A stretch of DNA of 64,000 bases from Bin80 sp965116685 (GTDB taxonomy: Bacteria > Bacteroidota > Rhodothermia > Rhodothermales > Bin80), in contig OZ220707.1 of NCBI GenBank assembly GCA_965116685.1, positions 1,984,001 through 2,048,000 of the forward strand. The letters run 5' to 3'. Below are positions 19,695-28,265 of the stretch, piece by piece (within the stretch, counting starts at the first letter, position 1; the number at the start of each line of letters is the position of its first letter). A model generated the notes under the pieces. It saw nothing but the letters and a program-made list of their open reading frames with translations. It was not told the DNA's origin and made no database searches. The translations under genes were made by a program, and so were the position numbers.

Positions 19695-21136
19695 TTAGGA
19701 GGTCGTCCCCTCTTTGAACAGCACGGTCTGGCGCTGTATCGTCAAACCGATTGCCTGGTATAGGCGCCCGCTCGTTTCGGTAACCTTCGATGGAAGAAGG
19801 TATTCTGCCCGATTGCCTCGATCACAAATCATGGAGGTTTCCACCGCACCAAGTTCTGCTAAAATCTGCCCTTCACTCAGGCGATGTTTTGAACCAAACC
19901 TCGCATTATATCGGTGTCGGAAGATCCGTAACAGGGCAAATGCAACAAAACAGATTGCAATATGGGCACGCACCCGACGCTCGACCCAGTGAAAGATGGG
20001 CCGGATCGCCATGGTGTGTTTCATCACACGAAAACCTTCTTCAATTCGCCATAACTCTCCATAATGTTGATAGACTTGTTCTGGAGTCAGATCCTCCAGA
20101 CTCGTCCAGACCCCATGCAGCCCATCAAACTTCTCATCCCGAACAATCGCTGCTTGATCTAAGCTCACTCCATCCTGCTTCACCTTCAGAAATCGACCAC
20201 TTCTGCCGGTGCCCTTGACCCCCTGTTTCAAACGATTCTTCACCTTCTCAATTGCCTTCTCCCGTGAATGTACATCCCGAGCTGCCTTCTTTGGACAATA
20301 GCGCAAAATCAAGCGTCGACCACCAAGTTTGTGTTCGGTAACCTTACGACCCGTCGTTAAAACCTTCCAAGACTGTGCCCCGAGAATCGTCTTGGTGTGG
20401 AGTTGATTTAATGACCGTAAACGTGCAGCCACGATATAGTCACAGCCCAGACTTTGCAACAACGCTAAATTCTCCTTGCTCAACATCCCTGAATCGGCAA
20501 CGACAATCATCCGATCCAAATCAAAACATTCTTTGAGGCGCGTCATCGCCGGTTCAAGCGTCTTTACATCGGTGGTATTGCCGGGAAAGAGTTCGTACGT
20601 GACCGGAAGCCCTTCTTGGGTTTGGATCAATGCCAAGACCAACTGAACCTTTTTGGGCTTCCCATCCTTGCTAAACCCTTTCTTGCGTAGCTCATCCGGC
20701 AACTCACTGGCAAAGCTCAATGTCGTCACATCAAAAAACAGCACCTTCAGTTTCCCGCCAAGCATGCCGAGCGTCTCGTTGGAGACCAGCTGCTTCATCT
20801 GTTCAATTCGGTCGTCCGTGACGGCATCCATCATCCGATAGAACTTCTCCACCGGAACGTCCACCCCCGCATCCTTGGACATCTGCCGTGCATGGGCCAG
20901 TTTACTATCCCCAGGTGCAGCCAGACGAAGTAAAACCGCTTGCTTGAACAGACGACGAGACATCTTCTGACGGCGATCAAAGACCTCTGTAAACCGCATC
21001 TGGTCATACAGGCCCCCCATTACCTCGTGAAAGCCCAGACAGATGCGCCGTATTTCCTCCAGCTTCCGTGCATCTTTGATCACCAGTGCCTTCGACTCCC
21101 GTTTTTTTCTGCGGGCAGCCACCACCTCGTCTACAT
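19695..21136 (-). pseudogene. IS1634-family transposase, C-terminal part (interrupted)
   Basis: About 480 codons read on the minus strand from the TSD at 21133-21136. The DDE-type core is visible: FFDVTTL, VVADSGMLSKENL and the C-terminal WRIEEGFRVMKHTM with the catalytic Glu. The 5' part of the same gene lies at 23104-23324. Deleting 21137-23103 and one ACAT copy gives SYVDEVVAARRKKRESK in one frame, so the host gene was intact when the second element arrived. The separated part could be translated from a TTG at 21158, within the nested element, but would lack its N-terminal domain. Confidence 0.9.
21133..21136. repeat. 4-bp target duplication (ACAT) of the nested ISNCY-type element
   Basis: ACAT at 21133-21136 and at 23104-23107 abuts the two inverted ends. 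Its authenticity is supported by exact restoration of the interrupted transposase frame when one copy is removed. Confidence 0.85.
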
Positions 21137-23103
21137 AGTGCTGGGCAGAAAATACCAAAAATGGCCAATAATCTTTGATTCAAGGTCTATGGAGTAGTTT
21201 TCGAGAATCGTTTTGGTTGCGAATTTTTAGGATTCAGGTAATTTCTGGGGGGATTTGGGGAGATTACAGGGGATCTGGTCCCCTAAGGCAGAATTCTTCG
21301 CATCTTTTAGGGGGCAAAAGGTTAACCCTGTTTGGACTTGGGCGTTGAATCTTCAACCATTTCTCTTTTTCACATGCGTAAGGTTTTTCAAGCTCAAATG
21401 ACGATTGGCACCGTTCCCATTGAGGAGATTGAGCTGGATCTCAAGAGTCGGGACGATGTGATTGCCTATCTGTATGGGGTCCAACAGATCTTCAAGAATC
21501 CTCGGACCCGTAAACAGCTTTTTGATCTGATGGACTCCGGCTATAATCCTGGGGTCCGCAAGGATCGTGGACGTCCGGGGATGGACCTGTGGAGGATCGT
21601 GGTATTGGCGGGCTTGCGTCAAGCGATCCACTGTGACTATGATCGTCTGGCGGTATTGGCCAATGGGTTAAAGTCCCTTCGCCAGATGATGGGACACAGC
21701 GATGCTGACGACACGCAGTACAACCGTCAGACCATCCAGGATAATGTGTCGGGCCTGTCTCCGGAGCTTCTTGGGCAGATAAATGCTCTGGTGGTGAAAC
21801 AGGGGCACCAAGCCGTAGGGCACACCGAGGGAGAACTGTTGAAAACACGAGGAGACTCCAAAGTCGTCAAGACGAATGTTGAGTTTCCCACGGATGTGCG
21901 TCTGATGTGGGATACGATTCGGTGTATGATCCGCAAGTGTGTACGGGTATCGAAGCAGTCGGGGCGGGCTGGCGGCAACATGCCTATCTTCAGCGAGAGA
22001 CGTACAAATTATTTCAATCCATCCGCACGGCTCGGCAGTACAAATCCAACCACGAGGGGGTAGAAGCATACCTGGCGTACTGTTGCAAGATTCGGGAGAA
22101 AGCGGAACAACTGCTTCGCGATTTGGATGCATTTCTTACGTCGCCCATGGATCAGAACCATGTGGGTCAACCTTCTGGCTTGGATGCAAAACAGCTGGCT
22201 CAGCTGCAGAGTGCAAAGGTTCGGATCGTGGAATTGGTCGCCTATGCGGCGAAATTTGCAGACCAAATTGATCGTCGCATTCTGCGGGGAGAAACGATTC
22301 CTTCCGAGGAGAAGGTGATGTCTATTTTCAAACCGCATACGTGTTGGATCAAGAAAGGCAAAGTCGGCGTCGTATGCGAGTTAGGGGTTCCGGTTGCGAT
22401 GATCGAGGATGAGCATCAATTTGTCTTGGGATACGAAATTATATGGACCGGGACGGACAAGGATGTGGCCGTATCCTTGATTAAATCGACGCAGGCGATC
22501 TACCCAGACGCTCGGAGTTGTTCGTTGGATCGGGGGTTTTACAGTCCAGAAACGTTTGACGAATTGGATCAGTTGTTAGAGGTCAACGCAACGCTGAAGA
22601 AGGGGCGCTGTACGAAAGAGGAGCAGGAACGTCAGGCAACGGACTCGTTCAAACAAGGACGCAAAGGACATTCGGCAGTGGAATCTGCACTGAATAATTT
22701 AGGCCAACGAGGATGGGATGTGGTACGTGAAGTGAGCCCAGAGAGCTTTGAGCGGGTTGTAGCTACCGCCGTCCTGGCGGCCAATCTCCACCGGTTGGGA
22801 CGTCTGGTTCTCAGCCAAGAACTGAAACGTGCCAAACGCCGACGGCGTGCAGCGTAGGAGATCTCTGAAGTCGAGTCAAGATATGACCGCGCGTTCGACG
22901 CGGATGGCAGAGGTACGTTCAGACTGCACGAAATCTACGGATATAGCATTGCAACACGACAAGAACAAAGCCAAAAACGGACGCGAAAGGGACCGAATGG
23001 ACACGGGGCCTCCAAAGTTCGTCATGTCGAGGGGAAAATTGAGGAAACCTCCCAATTTCTACTGAGTCGAAATTCAAAAAACAGCTATTTTCTGCCAAGC
23101 ACT
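21137..23103. mobile_element. ISNCY-type insertion sequence nested in the IS1634-family transposase (1967 bp)
   Basis: The ends are AGTGCTGGGCAGAAAATA from 21137 and AGTGCTTGGCAGAAAATA in reverse from 23103, 17 of 18 identical. A 4-bp duplication flanks them. It carries one transposase gene on the plus strand, split between two frames. A second element of the same type begins near 63114. Confidence 0.88.
21374..22857 (+). pseudogene. ISNCY-type transposase, split by a frameshift
   Basis: The first frame runs from ATG 21374 (MRKVFQAQMTIG, the usual start of ISNCY transposases) through LKSRDDVIAYLYG, CDYDRLAVLANG and VEFPTDVRLMWDTIR to about 21955. The homologous text then continues one frame over (GWRQHAYLQRETYKLFQS) to the stop at 22857, including KGHSAVESALNNLGQRG and the conserved SFERVVATAVLAANLHRLG end. 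The shift lies in or next to the G-rich run CGGGGCGGG near 21959-21967. Together the frames give about 490 residues. Either the copy is dead or it uses frameshifting; the related copy at 63.3 kb stays in one frame over the part visible, which includes only the C-terminal region. Confidence 0.82.
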
Positions 23104-23324
23104 ACATAAGACTCTGCAGGAAATAAGGAGGGTTGCAGGTCTTCTTGGATCCGAGCTAATTCCAGATAGGCAATTTTAACCAGACCGTCCACTGCATCCG
23201 GGTGAACGCTTCCCATGTGTCGGACGATACGAACCCGCGGCTTTCTTTCCTTATTACGGTAGCTCTCAACAATCTGGACAGAGATGTTTTTCGTGGTTTT
23301 TCGTTTGAGTTCTCGGACCCACAT
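23104..23324 (-). pseudogene. IS1634-family transposase, N-terminal part (interrupted)
   Basis: The minus strand reads from ATG 23324: MWVRELKRKTTKN, VQIVESYRNKERKPRVRIV and then EDLQPSLFPAESYV. The block QIVESYR with basic residues is the usual N-terminus of IS1634-family transposases. It meets the nested element at the ACAT duplication and runs into a stop inside it at about 23085. With the C-terminal part it makes about 553 residues, the family's normal size. Confidence 0.88.
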
Positions 23325-23472
23325 GACACAGTTGGTTGGTGAATTACAAAGATACGAAAAATACAATTAAAAAGCAAGACTGAACACTACACAGAAAGGC
23401 CCAAAAAAAACCTCCCGGAAAGCACGGAAACAGTGGTTTTGTACCTGAAAAAATCGGAACCGTCAAAGTCAG

Positions 23473-23496
23473 GAGCAATTCGCAGAGGCGGTGGAT
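23473..23496. repeat. 24-bp target-site duplication of the IS1634-family element, right copy
   Basis: Exact copy of 19547-19570 in direct orientation, abutting the right inverted end of the element. Confidence 0.88.
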
Positions 23497-23585
23497 GGGA
23501 TGGAATTGGGAAGACAACCGCTTGGAACGATGCTTCTGATTGCAGGGCAGAGAGTCGTATACGGAGGCTTGATACAGGTGGCACG

Positions 23586-24323
23586 CTATAGCGTTTCGGA
23601 TGATGTTTGGGCGGCTAACATCCGGGAGATATGTCTCCCGGATTCGGCCAGATGATATTCCATGTTAATCCGCGCGGCTTCCGCATCCCCCTCCAGTATG
23701 GCATTCAGGATACGCCGGTGCCATTCAATGGCCGAGTATCTTGCATTCTCAACCACTTGATGGACCGATGATTTGATTTTTGGCATGAATGCATGGATGG
23801 GTACGACCAAAAGAGGCACCACACTGTTGCCGGATGCAATGGCAATATGTTGGTGGAACGCAAGGTCTAGATTGGCCAGGCCATCATTTCCTCCGGTCCA
23901 GGAACTCATGGCGTCAAAGTCCTCCTGGAGTTGCCTTGCATCATCGGAGGTATGGTGAAGTGCAGCTTCGGCAGCGATGGGCGGTTCAATCAGTTGCCGG
24001 GCCCTGATAATATCAGTAGACTTCAGATCTGCGCCATGTTGATGGAGATACAATTCCAGTGGGGTCGTGACCGTCTCAGGAGAGAGTTTGGAGATGAAAA
24101 TGCCACGCCCTTTTTCGATCCGAATCAGTCCCCGTCCAGAAAGCATGCGCAGTGCCTCCCGGAGCACGGTCCTGCTTACTCCAAATTGAGAACACAGGTC
24201 CAACTCGGACGCAAGTCGCATCCCAGGCCGCAGGTCTTTTTTGCGGATGGAGTCCTCAATAGCTTCGACTACCGAATGACTGAGTAACTGAGGCTTCCCT
24301 ACGGGTGTAAATTTTTGAGCCAT
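23586..24323 (-). CDS. GntR family transcriptional regulator, FadR subfamily (FCD domain)
   Basis: The 245-residue protein has an N-terminal winged helix (about 12-80; LASELDLCSQFGVSRTVLREALRMLSGRGLI is the typical GntR helix-turn-helix text) and an all-helical FCD ligand domain (about 95-230). Metal- and ligand-binding histidines are visible in LAFHQHI, EWHRRILNAI and EYHLAES. FadR-type regulators near uronate genes usually sense KDG or a related acid and repress catabolic operons. It follows the TRAP operon by 172 bases on the same strand, so it may have its own promoter. Candidate sites are noted upstream of three alginate genes. Confidence 0.9.
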   Translation of the reverse strand: MAQKFTPVGKPQLLSHSVVEAIEDSIRKKDLRPGMRLASELDLCSQFGVSRTVLREALRMLSGRGLIRIEKGRGIFISKLSPETVTTPLELYLHQHGADLKSTDIIRARQLIEPPIAAEAALHHTSDDARQLQEDFDAMSSWTGGNDGLANLDLAFHQHIAIASGNSVVPLLVVPIHAFMPKIKSSVHQVVENARYSAIEWHRRILNAILEGDAEAARINMEYHLAESGRHISRMLAAQTSSETL

Positions 24324-24495
24324 AATAAATCAGGGTGAAAAAGCAAAAAGCGTCCTTTTATGCTGTTTGAGAAGAAAGAGTGCACGGCAAAGCAATTGTG
24401 AGTGTGCATTCTTTGGCGGGAGGGAAAAGGTATCACGAGTCGTTGAGTGACAAGGAGCAAGGACAGGACGGAACTGCTTCATTACCAGGTACAGA

Positions 24496-25788
24496 TTAAA
24501 GGCCAAATAAACGGGGAATAAACAGTGTTATCTGCGGAACGAAGGTGATCAGGATCAGTGCCACTAGCATCGCAATATACAGGGGAGCCAGAGGCCGAAT
24601 GATTGCCTGAACACTTACCTTGGAAATTCCTGCACCGGCAAAGAGAACCGTCCCCACAGGTGGAGTGCAGAGGCCGATGCAAAGATTTGCCACCATCAGG
24701 ATCCCGAAGTGGAGCGGATCAATCCCAAAGCCCACGACCACCGGCAGAAAAATGGGGGTGAAGATCAGAATCGCCGGGGTCATGTCCATGAACGTGCCCA
24801 CCATCAACAACAGCACATTGATGAGCAGAAGCACGACGATCTTGTTATCACTGATTGCTAAAAGTGATTCTGCGATTCCCTGCGGAATTCCCTCAAAAGA
24901 AAGGACCCAGGAGAGTGCCAGAGAAGTGCCAATAAGGAGCATCACCACGGCAGTCGTAGTCACACTGCTGAGCAACACATCATAGAGATCCCGTATTCTC
25001 ACTTCGCGATAGACCAGTACGAGCGCGAGGGCATAGAGGACGGCAATCGCAGCAGCTTCCGTGGCGGTAAAGATTCCTGCGATGATCCCTCCAATGACGA
25101 CCACGACTAGGGTGAGGCTGGGCAGGGCGTGCACGAAGTGCATGAACACTTCCCGAAGTGCCACGCGTTCGCCCCTGCCGTATCCTTTCTTGTGTGCAAC
25201 AAACGCGGTTACAGCCATCAGGAACCCTCCAATGAGAATGCCAGGCAGGTATCCAGCAACGAAGAGGGCAGCGACCGACACGGTGCCGCTGGCAAGAGAA
25301 TACACGATCAGAACATTGCTGGGGGGGATTAGCAATCCGGTCGTAGCGGAGGACACATTGACGGCAGTGCTGAAGCCGGGTGCATAGCCGCCGTCAACCA
25401 TCTTGGGGTGCATGACAGACCCAATCGCAGCCGCCGCGGCGATCCCTGAACCCGAAATCGCACCGAACAACATACACGCAATGATATTTACAAGTGCGAG
25501 GCCCCCGGGGAACGCCCCGATCAAGGCACGGGCAAGTGCAATGAGGCGGCGTGCAATTCCTCCCCGCCCCATCAGATTGCCTGCCAGAATGAAAAAGGGG
25601 ATGGCCAGTAGCGTAAAACTGTCCAAGCCCGTAGCAATGCGCTGCGCTGTTGTACTGACCGCAGGCACAAAATCTACTGCTACCGCCATGGTTAGCAGTG
25701 TCGCCATGCCAAGGCAATAAGCCACAGGCACATCCAGCAGCAGCAGAATCAAGAAGCTCACGACAAGTACGAATATGGCAAGACCCAT
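24496..25788 (-). CDS. dctM: TRAP transporter large permease (DctM)
   Basis: The 430-residue protein is a polytopic membrane protein of the TRAP large-subunit family. It has the family blocks DVPVAYCLGMATLL, AIPFFILAGNLMGRGG, FGAISGSGIAAAAAIG and LIPPSNVLIVYSLASG, and about 12 hydrophobic segments. It forms the ion-coupled channel. It lies 14 bases after dctQ and is the last transport gene before the regulator. In this setting the substrate is likely a uronate such as the alginate monomer DEH or a short oligomer; that is inference from neighbours. Confidence 0.93.
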   Translation of the reverse strand: MGLAIFVLVVSFLILLLLDVPVAYCLGMATLLTMAVAVDFVPAVSTTAQRIATGLDSFTLLAIPFFILAGNLMGRGGIARRLIALARALIGAFPGGLALVNIIACMLFGAISGSGIAAAAAIGSVMHPKMVDGGYAPGFSTAVNVSSATTGLLIPPSNVLIVYSLASGTVSVAALFVAGYLPGILIGGFLMAVTAFVAHKKGYGRGERVALREVFMHFVHALPSLTLVVVVIGGIIAGIFTATEAAAIAVLYALALVLVYREVRIRDLYDVLLSSVTTTAVVMLLIGTSLALSWVLSFEGIPQGIAESLLAISDNKIVVLLLINVLLLMVGTFMDMTPAILIFTPIFLPVVVGFGIDPLHFGILMVANLCIGLCTPPVGTVLFAGAGISKVSVQAIIRPLAPLYIAMLVALILITFVPQITLFIPRLFGL

Positions 25789-25802
25789 CTATTAGGTTCA
25801 GT

Positions 25803-26309
25803 TCAGGAGGTCGTTGGAATGCGATCAGCGGTGAGGTCGGAGTCCTCCTGTTGGCTAGGATTTTCTTGAAGAGCAATCACGCTGTAGTAGGTCATCAAAA
25901 GCCCACTGAGAGGGAGTACGAGATATACGTATCCGATCGGGACTTGAAAGGCTGCAGAAAGTTGATTCAGGTCCAAGGTTACATATACGAGCCAACTTCC
26001 CCCGAAAACCAGCGCGACCATGGAAAAGAGGATAATGATGAGATGAGCAAACACATGAATCGATTGTTGCCGAGAGGTCTTTAGCCTTCGTACAAGCACA
26101 TCAATGCCCAAATGTGCGCGCACACGCAGGGCGTACGCAGCACCGAGCAGGCTAATCCAGATGAGCAGGTAGGTGGCGAGTTCTTCTGTGTAGGAACTGG
26201 GGCTGTTAAGCAAAAAACGCGTAATGACCTGCCAGGACACGGTGACGACCATGACAGACATCAAGGTAACCAGCAGTCCTGCAAGAGCTTTGTCGAGAAT
26301 ACGCGTCAT
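25803..26309 (-). CDS. dctQ: TRAP transporter small permease (DctQ)
   Basis: A 168-residue protein with four transmembrane segments and the DctQ block ELATYLLIWISLLGAAYALRVRAHLGIDVLVRRL. It bridges the binding protein and the large permease. Spacing to dctP is 6 bases and to dctM 14 bases, so the three are one transcription unit. Confidence 0.92.
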   Translation of the reverse strand: MTRILDKALAGLLVTLMSVMVVTVSWQVITRFLLNSPSSYTEELATYLLIWISLLGAAYALRVRAHLGIDVLVRRLKTSRQQSIHVFAHLIIILFSMVALVFGGSWLVYVTLDLNQLSAAFQVPIGYVYLVLPLSGLLMTYYSVIALQENPSQQEDSDLTADRIPTTS

Positions 26310-26315
26310 CTACAA

Positions 26316-27317
26316 TTACGGAAGGTTGGTATTAGGTGACCGGATTTGATTGGCCCATTGCCCAAGCTCAGTACCCTCAAGAGATTCATAGAGTGGCAAG
26401 ACCGCTTCTTGGAAGGGACGCTTATCCGGCCGCACGACCGTAACTCCGTCTTCTGCCACGGCTCGCAGGGCCTCTTGACTTGCTTCTTTCCATAATTCAC
26501 GTTGAAAGGCTACGGATTCTTCCACGGCCTGGGTTAGCCATTGCTTCTGCAAAGGAGACAGTTTATTCCAGGTATGCGTGCCAATCAGCAGGACATCCGG
26601 AGGAGCCGCATGTTCATCCAAAGTGTAGTAACGTGCCTGCTCAAAGTGTTTAGAGCCATAGAAATTTGGAGGATTATTTTCTGCACCGTCCACGACACCC
26701 TGCTGTAATGCAGTGTAGAGCTCTCCATAAGCCATTGGTGTGGCGTTTGCGCCGAGCAGGTTGATCGTTTGGATGGAAAGATTACTTCGCATCACACGAA
26801 TTTTCAACCCTTCGAGGTCATCCGGCGTCTCGACTCTTTTGTCGTGGATATAAAAGCTTCGGAATCCGGCGTCGTAATAGCACAGTCCGCGGATTCGGTA
26901 AGGCAATCCCTGCAGAAGGATTTCTTGTCCCACATTCCCCTGGAGGGTTTCCCAGAGGTGGTCCTGATCTTCAAAGAGATAGGGCAGACTGTAGACCCCC
27001 ATGGCAGGCACAAAATTCTCAATCACACTGGAGGCGGTCTTTGCCATGTCAAGGGTGCCGAGTTGGAGCAGTTCTACGGACTCACGCTCATTCCCCAGCT
27101 GGCCACTGGGATAGATCTTTACGCTTATCGTACCGCCGGAGAGTTCTTCCAGGCGATCTCCCAGAAACGCCATTCCAAGGTGTACAGGGTGCGTGGAATC
27201 CAGTACATGGGCCAGCCGGAGCTCAATGTTGTCCTCAGAAGAGTCACAGCCCCCGCTGCTTAGCAGTAGCGGGGCAAGCAGCAAAGAAAACAGCACATAC
27301 TTACCAATCAGGTTCAT
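26316..27317 (-). CDS. dctP: TRAP transporter substrate-binding protein (DctP)
   Basis: The 333-residue protein has a signal peptide ending LLLSSGGCDSS, whose Cys suggests a lipoprotein. The mature part is a DctP-type binding protein with RLAHVLDSTHPVHLG near the start, KIYPSGQLGNERESVELLQLGTLDM, and the ligand-contact regions around LKIRVMRSN and MAYGELYTALQQGVVDGAENNP. The conserved Arg of RVMRS contacts the carboxylate in known TRAP proteins, consistent with a uronate. It is followed closely by dctQ and dctM. Confidence 0.93.
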   Translation of the reverse strand: MNLIGKYVLFSLLLAPLLLSSGGCDSSEDNIELRLAHVLDSTHPVHLGMAFLGDRLEELSGGTISVKIYPSGQLGNERESVELLQLGTLDMAKTASSVIENFVPAMGVYSLPYLFEDQDHLWETLQGNVGQEILLQGLPYRIRGLCYYDAGFRSFYIHDKRVETPDDLEGLKIRVMRSNLSIQTINLLGANATPMAYGELYTALQQGVVDGAENNPPNFYGSKHFEQARYYTLDEHAAPPDVLLIGTHTWNKLSPLQKQWLTQAVEESVAFQRELWKEASQEALRAVAEDGVTVVRPDKRPFQEAVLPLYESLEGTELGQWANQIRSPNTNLP

Positions 27318-27421
27318 CCCGCAATTTATTGAATCCAGCGGTCCATGTCAATCCGGTTGATTCTCAAAACAACAAACGTGCCAATTCCGCCCATTACAGC
27401 GATCAATCCTTGAGTCAAGTT

Positions 27422-28180
27422 TTAAATGAAGTACAGGCCACCGTTCACCTCTATGGATTCACCATTCACATACTCCGAAGCATCCGATGCCAGGAAGGTG
27501 ACCACATTCGCTATATCCTGTGACTCCCCCTCACGACCGGATGCCGTCTTGCCGGCAACCATTTTCCGAACCTCGTCGGGTGTAAAGGTGTCGTGAAAGG
27601 TTGTATTAATCAGGCCTGGCGAGACACAGTTTACACGGATTTTACGCGCGGACAACTCTTTTGCCATTCCGCGGGTCATCGTTAGTACACCTCCTTTTGC
27701 AGTCGCATAGGCAATGGATCCGCCTCCGCCACCATCACGTGCTGCGAGGGAGGACAGGTTTATGATTGTACCCCCGGGCTGCATGTGGGGCAATGCCGCC
27801 TGAGAAACCAGAAAGACAGATTTGAGATTTACGGCCATCACGGCATCCCAGAAGGTTTCGTCCATCTCGTCAAGCTTCTTGCGAGCCAGGAGGCCGCCGG
27901 CATTATTGACCAGGATGTCCAGGGTTCCACCAAAGGCTTCGGTGCCTTCAGCAAGCAGCCGGTTCACTTCCGCAGCTTGCGTGATGTCGGCTTGAATCGC
28001 AACGGCCTGGCCGCCGAACCCAGCCACTTTAGCAACCGTTTCCTCCGCCTCTTCTTTGCTGGAGTGATAATTAACGATGACAGAAGCACCTGCTTTGGCC
28101 AAATTGTAGACGATCCATCTTCCGATGTCTCTGCCGCCACCGGTGACCAGTGCTACTTTTTTGTTCAGATCAAGAGTCAT
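27422..28180 (-). CDS. SDR family oxidoreductase, likely DEH reductase/KduD-like
   Basis: A 252-residue classical short-chain dehydrogenase. The cofactor motif is TGGGRDIG (about 14-21), followed by NNAGG near 90 and the catalytic Ser-Tyr-Lys set in INLSSLAARD and YATAK. The C-terminal half reads like the KduD/glucose-dehydrogenase group (RVNCVSPGLINTTFHD, EYVNGESIEVNGG). Between a PL17 lyase and a TRAP transporter, the likely role is reduction of DEH (4-deoxy-L-erythro-5-hexoseulose uronate) to KDG, as known for alginate operons. Sequence alone does not fix the substrate or NADH/NADPH choice. Confidence 0.82.
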   Translation of the reverse strand: MTLDLNKKVALVTGGGRDIGRWIVYNLAKAGASVIVNYHSSKEEAEETVAKVAGFGGQAVAIQADITQAAEVNRLLAEGTEAFGGTLDILVNNAGGLLARKKLDEMDETFWDAVMAVNLKSVFLVSQAALPHMQPGGTIINLSSLAARDGGGGGSIAYATAKGGVLTMTRGMAKELSARKIRVNCVSPGLINTTFHDTFTPDEVRKMVAGKTASGREGESQDIANVVTFLASDASEYVNGESIEVNGGLYFI

Positions 28181-28265
28181 TCTGTATTTGAGTATGATAG
28201 TATGTTGTGGTAAAAATGGTTAGAAAGTAATTGAGGTATGGCTCCGAGAAACCAATGGTTGTGTG

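Larger units (their letters stand above)
19571..23472. mobile_element. IS1634-family insertion sequence, interrupted by a nested ISNCY-type element
   Basis: The outer ends are inverted: CTTGACTTCGACGGTT from 19571 and CTGACTTTGACGGTT read in reverse from 23472. They are flanked by an exact 24-bp direct repeat. The element spans 3902 bp, of which 1967 bp plus a 4-bp duplication belong to the nested element, leaving 1931 bp, a normal IS1634-group size. It lies between the plus-strand lyase genes and the minus-strand regulator/TRAP operon, so it separates the two halves of the alginate locus without breaking either. Confidence 0.88.

Noticed and set aside
21158..21180. TTG at 21158 as a genuine start for a 487-residue transposase
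   Set aside because: The codons before the duplication come from the end of the nested element; the true N-terminus is at 23104-23324.
19547..23496. 24-bp direct repeats considered as phage attachment sites
   Set aside because: No integrase lies between them, and inverted transposon ends sit directly inside each copy, which fits a target duplication.
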